A stretch of DNA of 64,000 bases from Spodoptera frugiperda (GCF_023101765.2 NC_064238.1:1920001-1984000), one strand, 5' to 3'. Counted from the first letter of the stretch, positions 12,407-23,194 are shown. Numbers and translations are program-made. Notes: a model not told the origin generated them from the sequence alone.

Positions 12407-12817
12407 TATGTATGTGAGATAGTTACTTAGCCATTTATAGTGCCAGTTCCAAAATAACACATACAACTTAAACAGTCGTTACACAATCAACACATCTTGA
12501 AACTAAGCAACACATGACACAGGATAATCAGGCTTCGGACGGCCGGAACTATACTCCAGCAGAGGATATTAACAGGGAGATAAGGGGGAAACAACTGATT
12601 GTAGAGGAAACGTTGGTCTATAGTGCCCTTTATACAGGGACCCGCTATTTAGTATACAGTCCACTGATTGTGTGGGAATGTTTTAGCGTTGTAATGTTGG
12701 GGTGAATATGTTTTTATTTTAGATAGAGGTGCAATGCTAATGATTGGATTTTGATAGGTTATGGGTTGTTGAGGAAGGTAATTTATAGTTTTATACTATT
12801 TTTATTTTTTTGAGGGG
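12407..12817. other. Noncoding stretch
   Basis: A 63-codon ORF at 12514-12705 has no supporting signal. Nothing else recognised. Confidence 0.5.
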
Positions 12818-12958
12818 GAAAAATCATCCAATGACTTCTCCTTGGGCGAGACGAGAGGGAATGTCAGACTCTTATTGACTAAAACCCACCTCGTTCCTAC
12901 TCCTGCTTTTTGAGCCAGTGCCCCGGTAAACCTACTAGGTAGTCTGCATCTCCGGTAA
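12818..12958 (+). repeat. Family B dispersed repeat
   Basis: GGGGGAAAAATCATCCAATG start, CTTGGGCGAGACGAGAGGGA, CCACCTCGTTCCTACTCCTG, and a TAAACCTACTAGGTAGTC end. Almost complete relative to the other copies. Confidence 0.85.
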
Positions 12959-13794
12959 CATTTTTGAGTCACGTTAAGTCTTAATTATATAATTTGAATT
13001 GTACCTGATCATAATGACATTGCTAAGTCATTTAAAGTAACTTTTCGGTTACAAATAGGATCGTTTAATTGTTTCTTTTCTTCACCCTCGCTTTGTTACA
13101 ACGAACGGTATTACTAACGAATTCAATGAAAAGAGGGTGCAATGCAGGTTAATCCCCCTAAGTCAACATCTACGGAAAATTTTAGCTTGATGCTATGAAA
13201 ATTATGTATTGTAATATCATGCTGTAGTTACTAAAATAAAAAAAAAAAATAGAGTGAGTTTTTATTCATCTCTCATACTAATATGTAGTAGAAAATGAAT
13301 TGTTTTTTTACTATCCTACTTTCAACATTGTCCCATAACGAACACACTTTTAATGTAATAAATGTAAATGAATGTGTTCTCAAAATAAACTGCATTACTT
13401 TTTGGCTCAAAGACAACCATTAGCAATCAACCACTCGTTCCACTGGTGCTATTTTCGCACATTTTGATAAGTTATACGCGTATTAATTACTCTAGGCTTG
13501 GCTAACGTACCGAGCCTGTGGTTGGCTCCGACCATTGACTGTCTGATGCATTATGAACGAGAAACTTATGTGATTACTGATCAACGGGGGCTTAATGTAA
13601 ATGTAACCTCTCTACTTCACATCATTTAATGTCTTCTTTTATGAAATTATTGCGAAAGGCTCCCATTTTCTGAGATGTATACTTTATTGCAAATTAGCTT
13701 TTGTTCATATAAATAATAATTAATATTGGGACTTTGATATAGGTATGATCTTTATTAAACTGGTTAATTAATAAATATTTATTAAAATAACCAT
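12959..13794. other. Noncoding stretch
   Basis: A mixed-composition patch at 13490-13570 could be conserved; otherwise AT-rich with an A-run at 13236-13248. Confidence 0.4.
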
Positions 13795-13892
13795 CCTTTG
13801 ATGAAGCGAAAGAAGTAAGATTTGTGGCAATCGACGTTCCATAGTCTGTGCCTACCCCCATGGGAGACAGGTGTGTATGTATGTATTAAACT
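13795..13892 (+). repeat. LINE-type 3' end with ATGT tail
   Basis: TAGTCTGTGCCTACCCCCAT followed by GGGAGACAGGTGTG and a GTATGTATGTAT tail is the usual 3' end of abundant lepidopteran LINEs. Only the last ~100 bp is present. Confidence 0.5.
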
Positions 13893-14099
13893 TGCTTTTA
13901 AATGAAATGCCATAGAAAGAAAGACATTTCGACTGAGATTTTATTGATAGAAAGATTAATATTGCGGTAATTTAGCAATAGTTTGATGAAGAAACGTCGT
14001 AATACAATATGTAGGAAAAACCATTTTTTAAGTCACACAAACTCACATCCAAAACATTTTCCGTACATTTCTCAAAGTGAAAATTGACATGTAACTGTA

Positions 14100-14470
14100 A
14101 GAGGGTTGTTTTATTATTGGCCTGATCATCCTAGAAGCGGGCGCCTAAAACATTTCGTCCATTACGGGTCATCGCGGCGAGGGGGCATGTATCAACATTT
14201 TATCCCCCCCCTTACATCCTGTGGGCTGCGTACCCCGCGAGATAAAAGTTAATGGCCCAACTTACCGCGAATTATTCCCCAGGGCACGGCATATTTTTTT
14301 TCGGTATCTCAACAGTGTAAATGTTTCAATAATTTAGGCTGTTCTCTTTTTTAACGAGCTGTATTTATGGTTTTATGGTAATTGCGGGCCGCGCCCCTAA
14401 AATTTTTTCGGTGGACGAAAAATAAATGTGTAATTTTTTTTTTCTGCAGGGGTGAATATTGATTGATTTT
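14100..14470. promoter_or_regulatory. GC-rich block, candidate conserved noncoding element
   Basis: Segments such as AGAAGCGGGCGCCTAAAACA, CGCGGCGAGGGGGCATG and GCGGGCCGCGCCCCTAAAAT alternate with AT-rich spacers, quite unlike the flanks. All frames are broken by stops, so it is not an exon of any length. No known repeat. Fits a regulatory or structured noncoding block. Confidence 0.35.
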
Positions 14471-14639
14471 TTTACGTTGTTGAATTTTTTGGGCGGTGAA
14501 AATTTTGACGGAGTTTTTTATGTCAGTGATTATTAGGCGAAATTTTAAACAGTGGTACTTTTTAAGTTAGCATTTCAAGCACATTATACAAAGGGAAATT
14601 TATAGAAACCCCTTTAAAATTATTACAAAACATTTTAGA

Positions 14640-14706
14640 CAATCGAAGTCAAAGTCAAAATCAAATCATTTATTCCAATTAAACCATAAATAGGTACTTT
14701 TGAAAC
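14640..14706. repeat. Lepidopteran dispersed repeat scrap
   Basis: AAGTCAAAGTCAAAATCAAA then CATTTATTCCAATTA and TAGGTACTTTTGAAACGTC, a common moth repeat fragment. Class not determined. Confidence 0.5.
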
Positions 14707-14874
14707 GTCAACAAATAATAGTCTGTCAGTCTGTCCGTCAGTGAAGCTAAGTGCTCGTTCCAAATCAACTATATCTAAGCCCAAATGTAATGTCAATTCA
14801 CATAACATTCAACAATTTCAATAATTATTACTAGCAGACTTAAATGTAAGTACATTTTATTAATAAAACATTGA

Positions 14875-15050
14875 ATGTACGCAGCCCGCCGGCTCTCGCT
14901 TAATACTCGCATTGTATTAATTAACTTTATAATTTGTATTTAATACTTTCAATAAACGGTTACACAATGCCGTGTCAAAGAGTTGCCGTGAAATTAATTT
15001 GGTATATTAATGAAGATATTATTTGATGTGCGTCTTCGTTTAAAGGTAAT
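14875..15050. promoter_or_regulatory. Candidate conserved noncoding element with TAATTA sites
   Basis: A mixed block (GTACGCAGCCCGCCGGCTC) followed by GTATTAATTAACTTTATAAT and GAAATTAATTTGG. Several homeodomain-type TAATTA cores lie within 130 bp. No ORF or repeat signature. Confidence 0.3.
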
Positions 15051-15215
15051 GTTGTAATTATTGTTGTGTTTATAATTGTAATGAGATTTGAATTCCTTAT
15101 AATTTTAAATCAAAATGCATAGTTCGTTATGGCTATTTCCAGCTTTAAATCTAGTTCATGACAATAAACCCTTCATTCTTATTTAAGATTAAATTTCTTT
15201 TTGTAACTTCAGCCC

Positions 15216-15571
15216 TAAAAGTTCGTGTGTTTTTAACTCTGTCCCATATAAGTAAGAGAGAGCCATGCTTCGGCACGAATGGGCCGGAGCATGGCTCTCG
15301 ACCGACCGGAGTGATACCACGGCCTCACAGAAACCCGACGTGAAACCACGTTTGCCTTGTGTTTCGTTGTATGAGTGAGGTTACTGGAGTTCCAATTATC
15401 TCCTTACCCAAACCTCGATTTCCCAACAATCCTTAAATTCCTATCCCCCAAAAGGTCGGCAACGCACCTTCTAACGCCTCCGATGTTTCGGATGTCTATG
15501 AGCAGTGGCGATTGCTTGCCATCAAGTGATCCGCCTGCTCGTTTACCAACTTTTACCATTAAAAAAATATT
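15216..15571 (+). repeat. Family A dispersed repeat, near full length
   Basis: Best copy in the window: CTGTCCCATATAAGTAAGAG leader, GAGCCATGCTTCGGCACGAA, GAGTGATACCACGGCCTCAC, GTTGTATGAGTGAGGTTAC, CCAACAATCCTTAAATTCCT, GGCAACGCACCTTCTAACGC, GCGATTGCTTGCCATCAAGT, CTGCTCGTTTACCAAC, then an A-rich end. It is the left part of copy 1 of the tandem duplication. Confidence 0.85.
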
Positions 15572-15637
15572 ATTAAAATCAAGAAGTTTACAGCAGAGTC
15601 GCATTAACACTCTAAATCTTAATCGGGCATTAGGTCG

Positions 15638-15917
15638 CGTGGCTCAGTAGTCGGAATCGCTACGATTACATAATTCCTAATACCCAGAAATCCTTTGACA
15701 CAAGTTCAGCCGGGTCAATTATTGCTTTAATAAAGAGCACTCGGGTGTTCTGGACTTGAAAGTGAAATCTCTAAATTATATTTGCTGCAAAGCGAAACTA
15801 AAATGAAATTTCACTTTGTTCGAAATTATATTTCATGCTTATTTTGCTAAGGAAGACGTGCAAAGAGCTTTAATTAGTAATGTACAGCGAGGCGATTAAA
15901 CGAAATTCAAACTAATT
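15638..15917. repeat. Core block, copy 1 of tandem duplication
   Basis: A 280-bp block that recurs 959 bp downstream (16597-16872). By eye the two are identical except for one small segment near 15803-15824, where copy 2 is 4 nt shorter. The block carries homeodomain-like cores (TTTAATTAG, GATTAAA) and no useful ORF. It has no family A sequence. Confidence 0.9.
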
Positions 15918-16239
15918 GGATAGTTGCCCGCGCCTTTGGCATGTGTACATTTAACGTAGATAATAGTGCTGTAACTTGGGAATTTTATATGTATTTTTGT
16001 GTCTCAAAAGGTTGATATTTCATTGATAGTTGCTATTAATGTGGTCTTAAGTTTATTACAGTGGGAGATTAGGTTAAATAAATATTCTTTTTTATGTTAT
16101 AAGCAGTTTATTCAAAAAAATTGACGAAAATTATTACTCACTTTGGTTTATCGATAACATTTTGGAATCCCTAATATTTTCAAGGTTTTTCGTTGAATTT
16201 GTGTCTCGGCGTGGAAAGCACAGCGAAGCGTTTATGCTC

Positions 16240-16558
16240 TGGCGGTCAAAAGGTTAAAGTTCGTGTCTTTATAACTCTGTCCCATATATAAGTGAGGAAG
16301 AGCCATGTTTCTGCACGAATTTTGATACCACAGCCTCACAGAAAAGCTGTACCACGTTTGCGTTGGGTTTTGTTGTGTGAGTGAGATTACCGGAGGTCCA
16401 ATTAACTTCCTAAACTTTCAATCCCTGGATTCCCCAACAACCCTATATTCTTAACCCCAAAAGGCATCGCACTCGTAACGCCTTTGGTTTTTCTGGTATC
16501 ATGTGCGGCGGCAATTGCTTACCATCAATATCCGTCTGGTTTACCACACAATAAAAAA
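16240..16558 (+). repeat. Family A dispersed repeat, diverged copy
   Basis: Left part of duplication copy 2. Collinear with 15216-15571, but with many substitutions and deletions (for example, the CGAATGGGCCGG segment is lost and the cassette ends TCCGTCTGGTTTACCACAC). Roughly one base in five differs by eye. Confidence 0.8.
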
Positions 16559-16596
16559 TAAAGATTACCACTCTAAACTTAATTGAGCAATGGGCT

Positions 16597-16872
16597 CGTG
16601 GCTCAGTAGTCGGAATCGCTACGATTACATAATTCCTAATACCCAGAAATCCTTTGACACAAGTTCAGCCGGGTCAATTATTGCTTTAATAAAGAGCACT
16701 CGGGTGTTCTGGACTTGAAAGTGAAATCTCTAAATTATATTTGCTGCAAAGCGAAACTAAAATGAAAAACTTTGTTGAAATTATATTTCATGCTTATTTT
16801 GCTAAGGAAGACGTGCAAAGAGCTTTAATTAGTAATGTACAGCGAGGCGATTAAACGAAATTCAAACTAATT
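16597..16872. repeat. Core block, copy 2 of tandem duplication
   Basis: Same as 15638-15917 with a 4-nt net deletion. Flanked on the left by the same repeat family and by a diverged joining segment (ACTCTAAACTTAATTGAGCA against ACTCTAAATCTTAATCGGGC). Confidence 0.9.
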
Positions 16873-17031
16873 TATGTTTGTAGGATTGTACTTTCGTGAT
16901 TTAATTTTGGGAATTTTCCTTTTTTTGTTTGTTGTCGTGTTTTGTTTTATGAAATGAGAATAATTTTCTTAATTTTAGATGAAGCGACCTATTAATAAAT
17001 TTGTTAATTGTAAAGATTAGCTTTAGTTGTT

Positions 17032-17142
17032 TTGATCTGGAGCTGCGGGCTACCAAGTGGATTTACCGGGGCTCCGGCTCGGAAAGCACGAGTAGGAACA
17101 GGGTGGTTTAAAGTCAGTAAAAGTCTGACACTCATAAATAGA
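17032..17142 (-). repeat. Family B repeat (reverse, 3' part)
   Basis: GGAGCTGCGGGCTACC, TTTACCGGGGCTCCGGCTC, GAGTAGGAACAGGGTGGTTT, AAGTCTGACACTC. The terminal CATCC end is absent here; a similar end fragment lies at 17688-17725. Confidence 0.8.
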
Positions 17143-17423
17143 AATAATTTGATGATTTCCCCCCCCCCGTACAAAAATCTGTACCTGTTTGTTAAAATTT
17201 TGAAACTGTATCTCTGGATATAAATCCTTAATTTTTACAACATCGAAAATATAACATTACAATTTTCTCTATCATTTGCACAACATTAAAAAGCGTTCCA
17301 CTCACCACATGACCTACAAAAGAGTAAAAAAAAACCAATGAAAATTCAAAACTAGCACAACCAAAGCGTTACATAATAAAAAAAAAAAAACAAAACAGCA
17401 ATGTACAAAAGAGTTTTACTTAC
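17143..17423. other. Noncoding stretch
   Basis: Contains a C-run at 17160-17168. Nothing else recognised. Confidence 0.5.
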
Positions 17424-17650
17424 CATTCCATTTGAGCAGAAACCTTTGACTTCAGAAAGACATGGACACGTTAGCAATTATAAAACAATTAGTGCAAACT
17501 AACTAGTTTGTCTGAACCGCTGCAGTTCACGGAGTTATTACCACGTCCGTCTTCTTGTTTACACTGCACATCATGTTCATGGTTTACCATTGATTCCATT
17601 TTGAAAGGCAGAAAAATGAAAAACAGAGTTCTGACGCCATTTTTTTAATT
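17424..17650 (-). other. Candidate minus-strand first exon
   Basis: On the minus strand an ATG at 17599-17597 in good context (TTTCAAAATGG) opens 36 codons beginning MESMVNHEHDVQCKQEDGRG and stopping at 17489-17491. A consensus donor AATG|GTAAGT ends the block at 17424; an internal GTTAGT donor-like site would keep the ORF open if used. The peptide is hydrophilic and acidic/amide-rich, like the N-terminus of a nuclear factor, but no family is recognised. It may be an alternative first exon of the gene starting at 26.6 kb, a separate leader exon, or chance. No promoter element is clear. Confidence 0.25.
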
Positions 17651-17687
17651 TGTGTGTTCTAGTTCGTAATTTTCATTGTTTTGTATA

Positions 17688-17725
17688 ACAGTCGCCCAAG
17701 GCGGGAGAAGTTATTGGATGATTTT
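17688..17725 (-). repeat. Family B terminal fragment (reverse)
   Basis: GCCCAAGGCGGGAGAAGTTA followed by TTGGATGATTTT, the outer end of family B only. Confidence 0.7.
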
Positions 17726-17735
17726 GTCAAAAAAA

Positions 17736-17858
17736 GGGTGATTCATCAACTCGTCCTGTATCAAATAAAAATAAATTTTATTTTCATTCTGCAACTTGAT
17801 TTTCTGCAAGTCGTCCCAAATGGGCCGTAGGCATGTGGGATGAGTTGATGAATCACCC
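17736..17858. mobile_element. Small 123-bp TIR element (MITE-like)
   Basis: Bounded by 21-bp terminal inverted repeats GGGTGATTCATCAACTC(G/A)TCC at 17736-17756 and 17838-17858 with one mismatch. The interior is AT-rich and noncoding. The overlapping minus-strand ORF at 17711-17968 runs through both TIRs and is not a gene. No clear target-site duplication was identified. Confidence 0.7.
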
Positions 17859-18849
17859 CAATTGTAGTATAAAACAACTTTCTTCGTAAGAGCCTTATCA
17901 TAGCTCTTGCTTGAAAACAGTAGGTGTTCAAACACTTTTTCCTTGCAATAAACAAACAACGATTCCATTATATATGAGACTCAATAATTAAGTTCGACAC
18001 TAAAATACGACTCCAATGTTAAATGTTAAATACAAAAACTTATGAACGATGTCATAACTAACAATACGCAGAGAAGTCGCTTGCATCAACCAAAAATTCC
18101 ATTCAATTTCATACAAAAAGAGAATAGTTTATCATGTGTCCCAGCTCAAAACCCATTTTACTCAGAGATAGTGGTAAAATTCGACGTAAAATTTAATGTA
18201 ATTACCTTATTACGTTCACAACCGCAGCATAACATCTTAGTGGACGCTATTTTAGTTCAGACATGCGAATATACAGCGTAATATACTTTAGCACCACACT
18301 AAAGATACGAACAGTTTATACCCCAGCTATTGCTACCACATCATACTCGGGGAATCGCAGATGGCCATATACTCGTACCTAACAATTTTCTAGTATATGT
18401 TCGTAGATGAAAAGTGTTAGAATAACGCCATCTAGCGAGATTGTGGTGTACTTTTATGACATGAATTAAAGTCTTGATTGTGATCGGGATTGTTGTACGG
18501 TAATCATTTTATTTCTATTTACTAGTTTGTGACCAAGTTACAATTTAAATAAAGTGTTTAACAAAACCAAAATGATGAAAAATATATTTAAATATAAAAA
18601 GCACCAGAAACGTGACGTTCGTTGAAATATTTTTATAAAATATGAGCAAAGACTTGGCTGCAGCGCTGCTCAATGGAACCTAGCGGACATCTGACGTACA
18701 TTCTACTTATATTGCCTTGACGAGACTTACGAGAAATGAAAATTGAAAATGCTGTGTCAAATAGACGGGACATAATATTTACGTGCATTTTAAAACGATT
18801 CGATGAAATTGCAATATAGTATTAGCTTTCAATTAATTGTGTTATACGG
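17859..18849. other. AT-rich noncoding stretch
   Basis: No gene or recognised repeat. The ORF at 18042-18281 has no support. Confidence 0.5.
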
Positions 18850-19140
18850 TTTTTTTATGAAACACATCAACGAATAGACGTATCACTTGATGGTAAGCAA
18901 TCGCCGCCGCCCATGGACACTTGAAACATCAGAGGCGTTACAAGTGCGTTGCCGGCCTTTTGGGGGTTAGGAATTTAAGGTTTTTGGGGAATCGGGGATT
19001 AGGAAGATTGGGAAGGGGGGAATTGGACCTCCGGTAACCTCACTCACACAACGTAAGCATTGTTTCACGTCGGTTTTCGGTGAGGCCGTGGTATCACTCC
19101 GGTCGAACCGACTGCAGTGTCGAAGCATGGCTCTCTCACA
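18850..19140 (-). repeat. Family A repeat, near full length (reverse)
   Basis: Carries the complete order on the minus strand: GAGAGAGCCATGCTTCGACA, GAGTGATACCACGGCCTCAC, GTGTGAGTGAGGTTACCGG, CCGATTCCCCAAAAACC, GGCAACGCACTTGTAACGCC, CCATGGGCGGCGGCGATTGC. A useful reference for the family in this genome. Confidence 0.85.
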
Positions 19141-19169
19141 CTTTTACTTACAAAACTTACATGGTTTAC

Positions 19170-19262
19170 TTACATAACTGTTCGACAAGATAGCGCGACT
19201 ACTTTCAAGCCACGCTCAGGGTTCATAGTAATGAGCGAAGATGCAGTAACTATTTTATAATA
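19170..19262 (+). repeat. Dispersed repeat, family C copy
   Basis: Second copy of the element at 8100-8215: TTACATAACTGTTCGACAAG, TTTCAAGCCACGC, ATGAGCGAAGATGCAGTAAC. Unclassified. Confidence 0.4.
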
Positions 19263-19869
19263 GCGACAAACCATTTTTAAATATTGAGTAATTTCAAAAG
19301 ATGTTAAAAGCAAGCTAATAATACTGAAATGTTGACAGAACTTCTATAATGTAACTGTGCGTGTCGTTCAATGTTCTACAATTCTACATACAAACGCCAT
19401 CTTGGATTTTATTGTTACAACATCTTATTTACAAGCGGAGGTCGTAAATAGAAACGGTTCTCTTGTTTGTACAAACTGTACAATCATGCTTTTTAGATTT
19501 CCAAAGGATTAGATTACGATATAAATCCTTTTTGTCTACCTAAGTTTCTTTTCCAGTAGTAAACATAAAACCGGCTTGTTTTGCATTTGAGGGCTCACCG
19601 AAATGTAGGTGAATAAAGTTTTACTGTACTCGCATCGTATGTAGTTGATTCCTTTTGTATAGGCTCTTATTCAAATAACTTACGGGGGTAGAAGATGAGA
19701 GATTTGGAACTGGAAGTAGATTGTGAAATATATCTTACTTGGTTTTTGACTTACTCAGGTTTACAAATATCACACCTGCGCATGCAAGTTCACAGGTCAT
19801 GAATATAAGTCTCGCTGTGGCTTTTTATGAATAAACTATTATTATAACACTATTATTAAAAATGTTAAA
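19263..19869. other. Noncoding stretch
   Basis: No feature recognised. Confidence 0.5.
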
Positions 19870-20020
19870 ATTTGTTTGTTTGGATCTTAGAATGTTTGAC
19901 CACCAATCACGTTGAAACTACTGAACGGATTTAGATTTAATTTGGTATACAGACAGAGTATGAGCTGATTTGGCTTTGACTTTTATCCTACGAAAACGCG
20001 GGCGAAGCCACTGGCAGAAA
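19870..20020 (+). repeat. Dispersed lepidopteran repeat (family D)
   Basis: TTTGTTTGTTTGGATC, GAAACTACTGAACGGATTTA, AATTTGGTATACAGACAG, then AAACGCGGGCGAAGCCACTG. This module occurs near the 3' ends of many moth transposons. A second copy lies at 41505-41665. Confidence 0.6.
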
Positions 20021-21837
20021 TTACTAAGTTATAAATACAGTTAAATCAATATCACACATATTTATTTTGCTTAATTTTCCAAGAGCTTAGTAGCTCAGTA
20101 CCGATTTCTAAGCAAGTTTCAGTAAACAATCAACTATAAAACTTACGTCTATACTTAGGCCTACGTCAATACTTAAGCAGTATGTCGTATACCTGTATAC
20201 TGAGTACTTAACTACCCAATATACAGGTACACAAAGACCACTCTAAAATTCGACTTAAAATCCAAACGATTCCCACACTCCATTTTGTGGTCCACAAGTG
20301 TGAAACCGCAATGCACTTAAAAATATAAAGAACCAAAGTTTCTAGTTAAAATTGCTCTCTAAAAGGAATTGTCCATTTTCTTCACACTCATTAAATTTTT
20401 ACACGCGGTGAAAGAGCCTTCGACACAAGAGAATGGGTATTTGTGATTCAAATTAGGATTTTGAATACAGATTGAATTAGTGGACTATTTTATTTGACAG
20501 TGATTTTTGTATCTAAACTGGCCATAAAAGAGTGTATCGTTTTGGTATAGAATAGAGTAGAAAACTGGTCATACCTGTGACTTCTCTAGTGTTGCGGGTA
20601 TCCGGCGGCGCTGATTGCTTACCATCATGAAAACCGTCTGCTCGTTTGCTCGTATTCCATAAAAAAGGTTATCGACAGTTATATGAGGCTTAAGTTTTAT
20701 CAAATATAAATTAAGAAAATCGCCGCGTCACATATCGTATGTTACACAATGCTGCTCAATAATATAAATCCTTACCGTGACTTGAAATTAATCGAGTTAC
20801 CTTAACAAATCAGTCAAGTGAGAACCTAAGACTGAAGGAAATTGCAAAATCTACGCCAAAGACCTTGTTTATACTTTAGGGAATGTTGGCATGATGTTAA
20901 GTACCTATACAAGTAACCAAGAAACCCATTCCTTACGAGCAAATGTCACACAATCTTGAAGGTGATTTACGGTACAAGTATTATGTCTTGGGCCAAACCT
21001 CTCGATTTATGGACTTCGTGTCAGAACCTTACAAATGTTACGTTTAGAACTGCAGTCAGAAATCTGATTTTAGGTGTTTCTATTTTTTATTTTTCGTGGA
21101 TTTGGTTATTATAATATATTATGCCTGCATGAATTTTATTTGGCTTTACTAAGTTCTTTCAATAAACGATACCGTATCTAATGTTAATTATATTGTTAAA
21201 AATGCAATCACCCACCACAATATCTAATCGTCAATCTCAGATATTAAACTCAAGAGAATTTAAAGATCACAAGAAAAACTATAGATTAAATCACGATCAA
21301 ACGATAGCCTCAAGAATCTGTTACCTCAACCATTTATTAATAACTAAAAAATCCGACAAGGTAAAAGCGACATTCTTCAAAGTTCAGCTCATAACAGAAT
21401 CGCTTTTCCAGCAAGCATCGGGTCAGAGGCGTTTAATCGCTTGGAACACTTTACGAGCAGCCGTCCCATTCACAGCCGGAGCTCCTTCCAAATATTTCAC
21501 TCTCACATGAGAAAAGGTACATGTGTGTACTCGAACTTAGTGTATAGTTAACATTTGTAAATGTATTTGGTTTTTATTTAAGTGGGACACAACATTGTCA
21601 TTTCTATCTTAATTTTAGGAAGGATAAAATAAATATTGTGTGAAAAATTATCTCTACAATACAGTGAATTTTTCAACCAACTTCCATTTTACAACTAGAT
21701 ACACTGTTCTTTCATTCAATTCTAACTTTGGAATCTCTGAATCACATAACATAACACAAAAGTGATGTAATGTAGGTATTCAAAACCTAAACCAATTATT
21801 TGTCTAATTTAATATTTTGATAATATAACTTGAAAGG
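20021..21837. other. Noncoding stretch with a family A scrap and a possible small exon
   Basis: The family A scrap is at 20586-20669. On the minus strand a pyrimidine-rich acceptor (TTTCCTTCAGTCTTAG) at 20826 precedes a short block with donors at 20800 and near 20775. Its relation to the 26-kb gene is discussed in the findings. A 109-codon ORF at 21181-21510 is lysine/asparagine-rich with no motif. Confidence 0.4.
20586..20669 (+). repeat. Family A 3' fragment
   Basis: GGCGGCGCTGATTGCTTACC, CCGTCTGCTCGTTTGCTCG, then CCATAAAAAAGG. Only the 3' end is present. Confidence 0.7.
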
Positions 21838-21960
21838 AGATAGTGGGACGAACGTGACACCTACGATAAGGATTGGCCGCAAAAAGCTCAGAGAGAAGTG
21901 GAAGGCAGGTAGGGAAGCCTTTGCCTTGCAGTGGGAAGATCACGGCTAAAAATAATAAAT
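21838..21960 (+). mobile_element. RTE-like LINE 3' end fragment
   Basis: A forward frame reads EKWKAGREAFALQWEDHG and stops, matching the way lepidopteran RTE-type ORFs end. GCCTTTGCCTTGCAGTGGGA is the characteristic 3' segment. Homologous to 2210-2345 in the opposite orientation. Truncated at the 5' end. Confidence 0.55.
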
Positions 21961-23194
21961 ACCTACCACTTGATCTACGTCGACTCACAAATGAAAATAC
22001 TAAAACCACGCATTTATAACTTATCATTTTATTATAACTGGTCATAAAATTAGGCGACCGTTACAAACTGTATAAATAATCAAAACCTATTGTTAATATT
22101 TGCATGTTAACTTGCCGTTTATTTCCGCGACCTTCTGCCATCGGCTGTACCGCCTCAGTATCGTGACATTCGATTTGGCTAACAACTTTTTGATTACTCC
22201 TTACGTTTAGAATCATGTTCTGTTACAGCAATTCCAATTTTAATGACGGAACGTTACGTAAAATGTATTATCGATAATAATACCGAATGAGTGGATGCTT
22301 CCAATTCGATCAGTTGGATCACGCAAATGTTCTAGCCACTATCTAAAATCTGAGCTATAAAAACTTCACGCATTTCTCTTGATCGTAAACTTGGTTCAAT
22401 ACAAACAGTTTTTGGTTTCAATCAAATGAGATTATTGCCAAGAATAGGACATAACTTCAACCCCAGAAATACTAAAACAGCAACCTCAATTCCTAATAAT
22501 AAGTATAAGGATAGTTAAACTCGTTCTTCGTAATCAGCAGTCTAAAGTATGCAGAATGTAAAATATCGTGTATGACGAGAATAAAGTAAAACATATATCA
22601 CGCAAATGTCTCCCGACGATCCAATATTTCACGATCGTAAGCAGTTGATTTATGTCACGATAGAATCACTTAAAACGACTGAATGGGTTTTATTGAGATT
22701 TTGCTGAAGTACCCTTGTTGTACGCTGAAATCAATAAACATTTTGTATTAAATTGAAATAGGCTTGCTTTCCTTTTACTGGTACCTTTGTCGCTAGGAGA
22801 CGCGGGACGTGAAGCGCCAATCCCAATGAATAATATGAATATTTGATTTTTTATTCTTTAAAATTATTGGATTTATTTGAATATTGCTTAAGTATGAACC
22901 GTTATCAATGTCATAAGACGTTGTGTAAAAGATATTTTATATATTTGAGTTCAAATTTTATACTTTTATTATTTCGACATTATCAATTTTATAACTCAGA
23001 ACTTTATAATTATATTATAGAATCCATATCGACAAAGCTGAAATTTATTTGTAAACTAGAGTTGAACTTTAGACAGAATCCACATAAACAAAGGTAAGGT
23101 TTATCATGGGTACTGTTAATATCCAAAGGACTTGGCTTGACTTATTATATATTTTTATCCGACTTGTTCACTCGTACTAGTCTGTCTGTTCCTC
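21961..23194. other. Noncoding stretch with a TATA-box candidate
   Basis: Apart from the site at 22356, nothing is recognised. An ATCGATAAT site lies near 22270. Confidence 0.4.
22356..22518 (+). promoter_or_regulatory. Possible TATA promoter with short ORF
   Basis: TATAAAA at 22356-22362 is followed 64 bp later by an ATG (22426-22428) opening 30 codons, beginning MRLLPRIGHNFNPRNTKTAT and ending at TAA 22516-22518. Spacing would allow a start site near 22385-22390. The peptide is basic, with no signal peptide or known motif. TATA-like strings are common in such AT-rich DNA, so this is weak. Confidence 0.15.

Noticed and set aside
17711..17968. 85-codon minus-strand ORF
   Set aside because: It runs through both TIRs of a 123-bp MITE and a family B end, and has no splice or promoter context.
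20185..20228. GTATACCTGTATACTGAGTA resembling an iab-4-type miRNA hairpin
   Set aside because: The sequence does not match iab-4 arms beyond GTATAC-rich words, and the fold is short and irregular.
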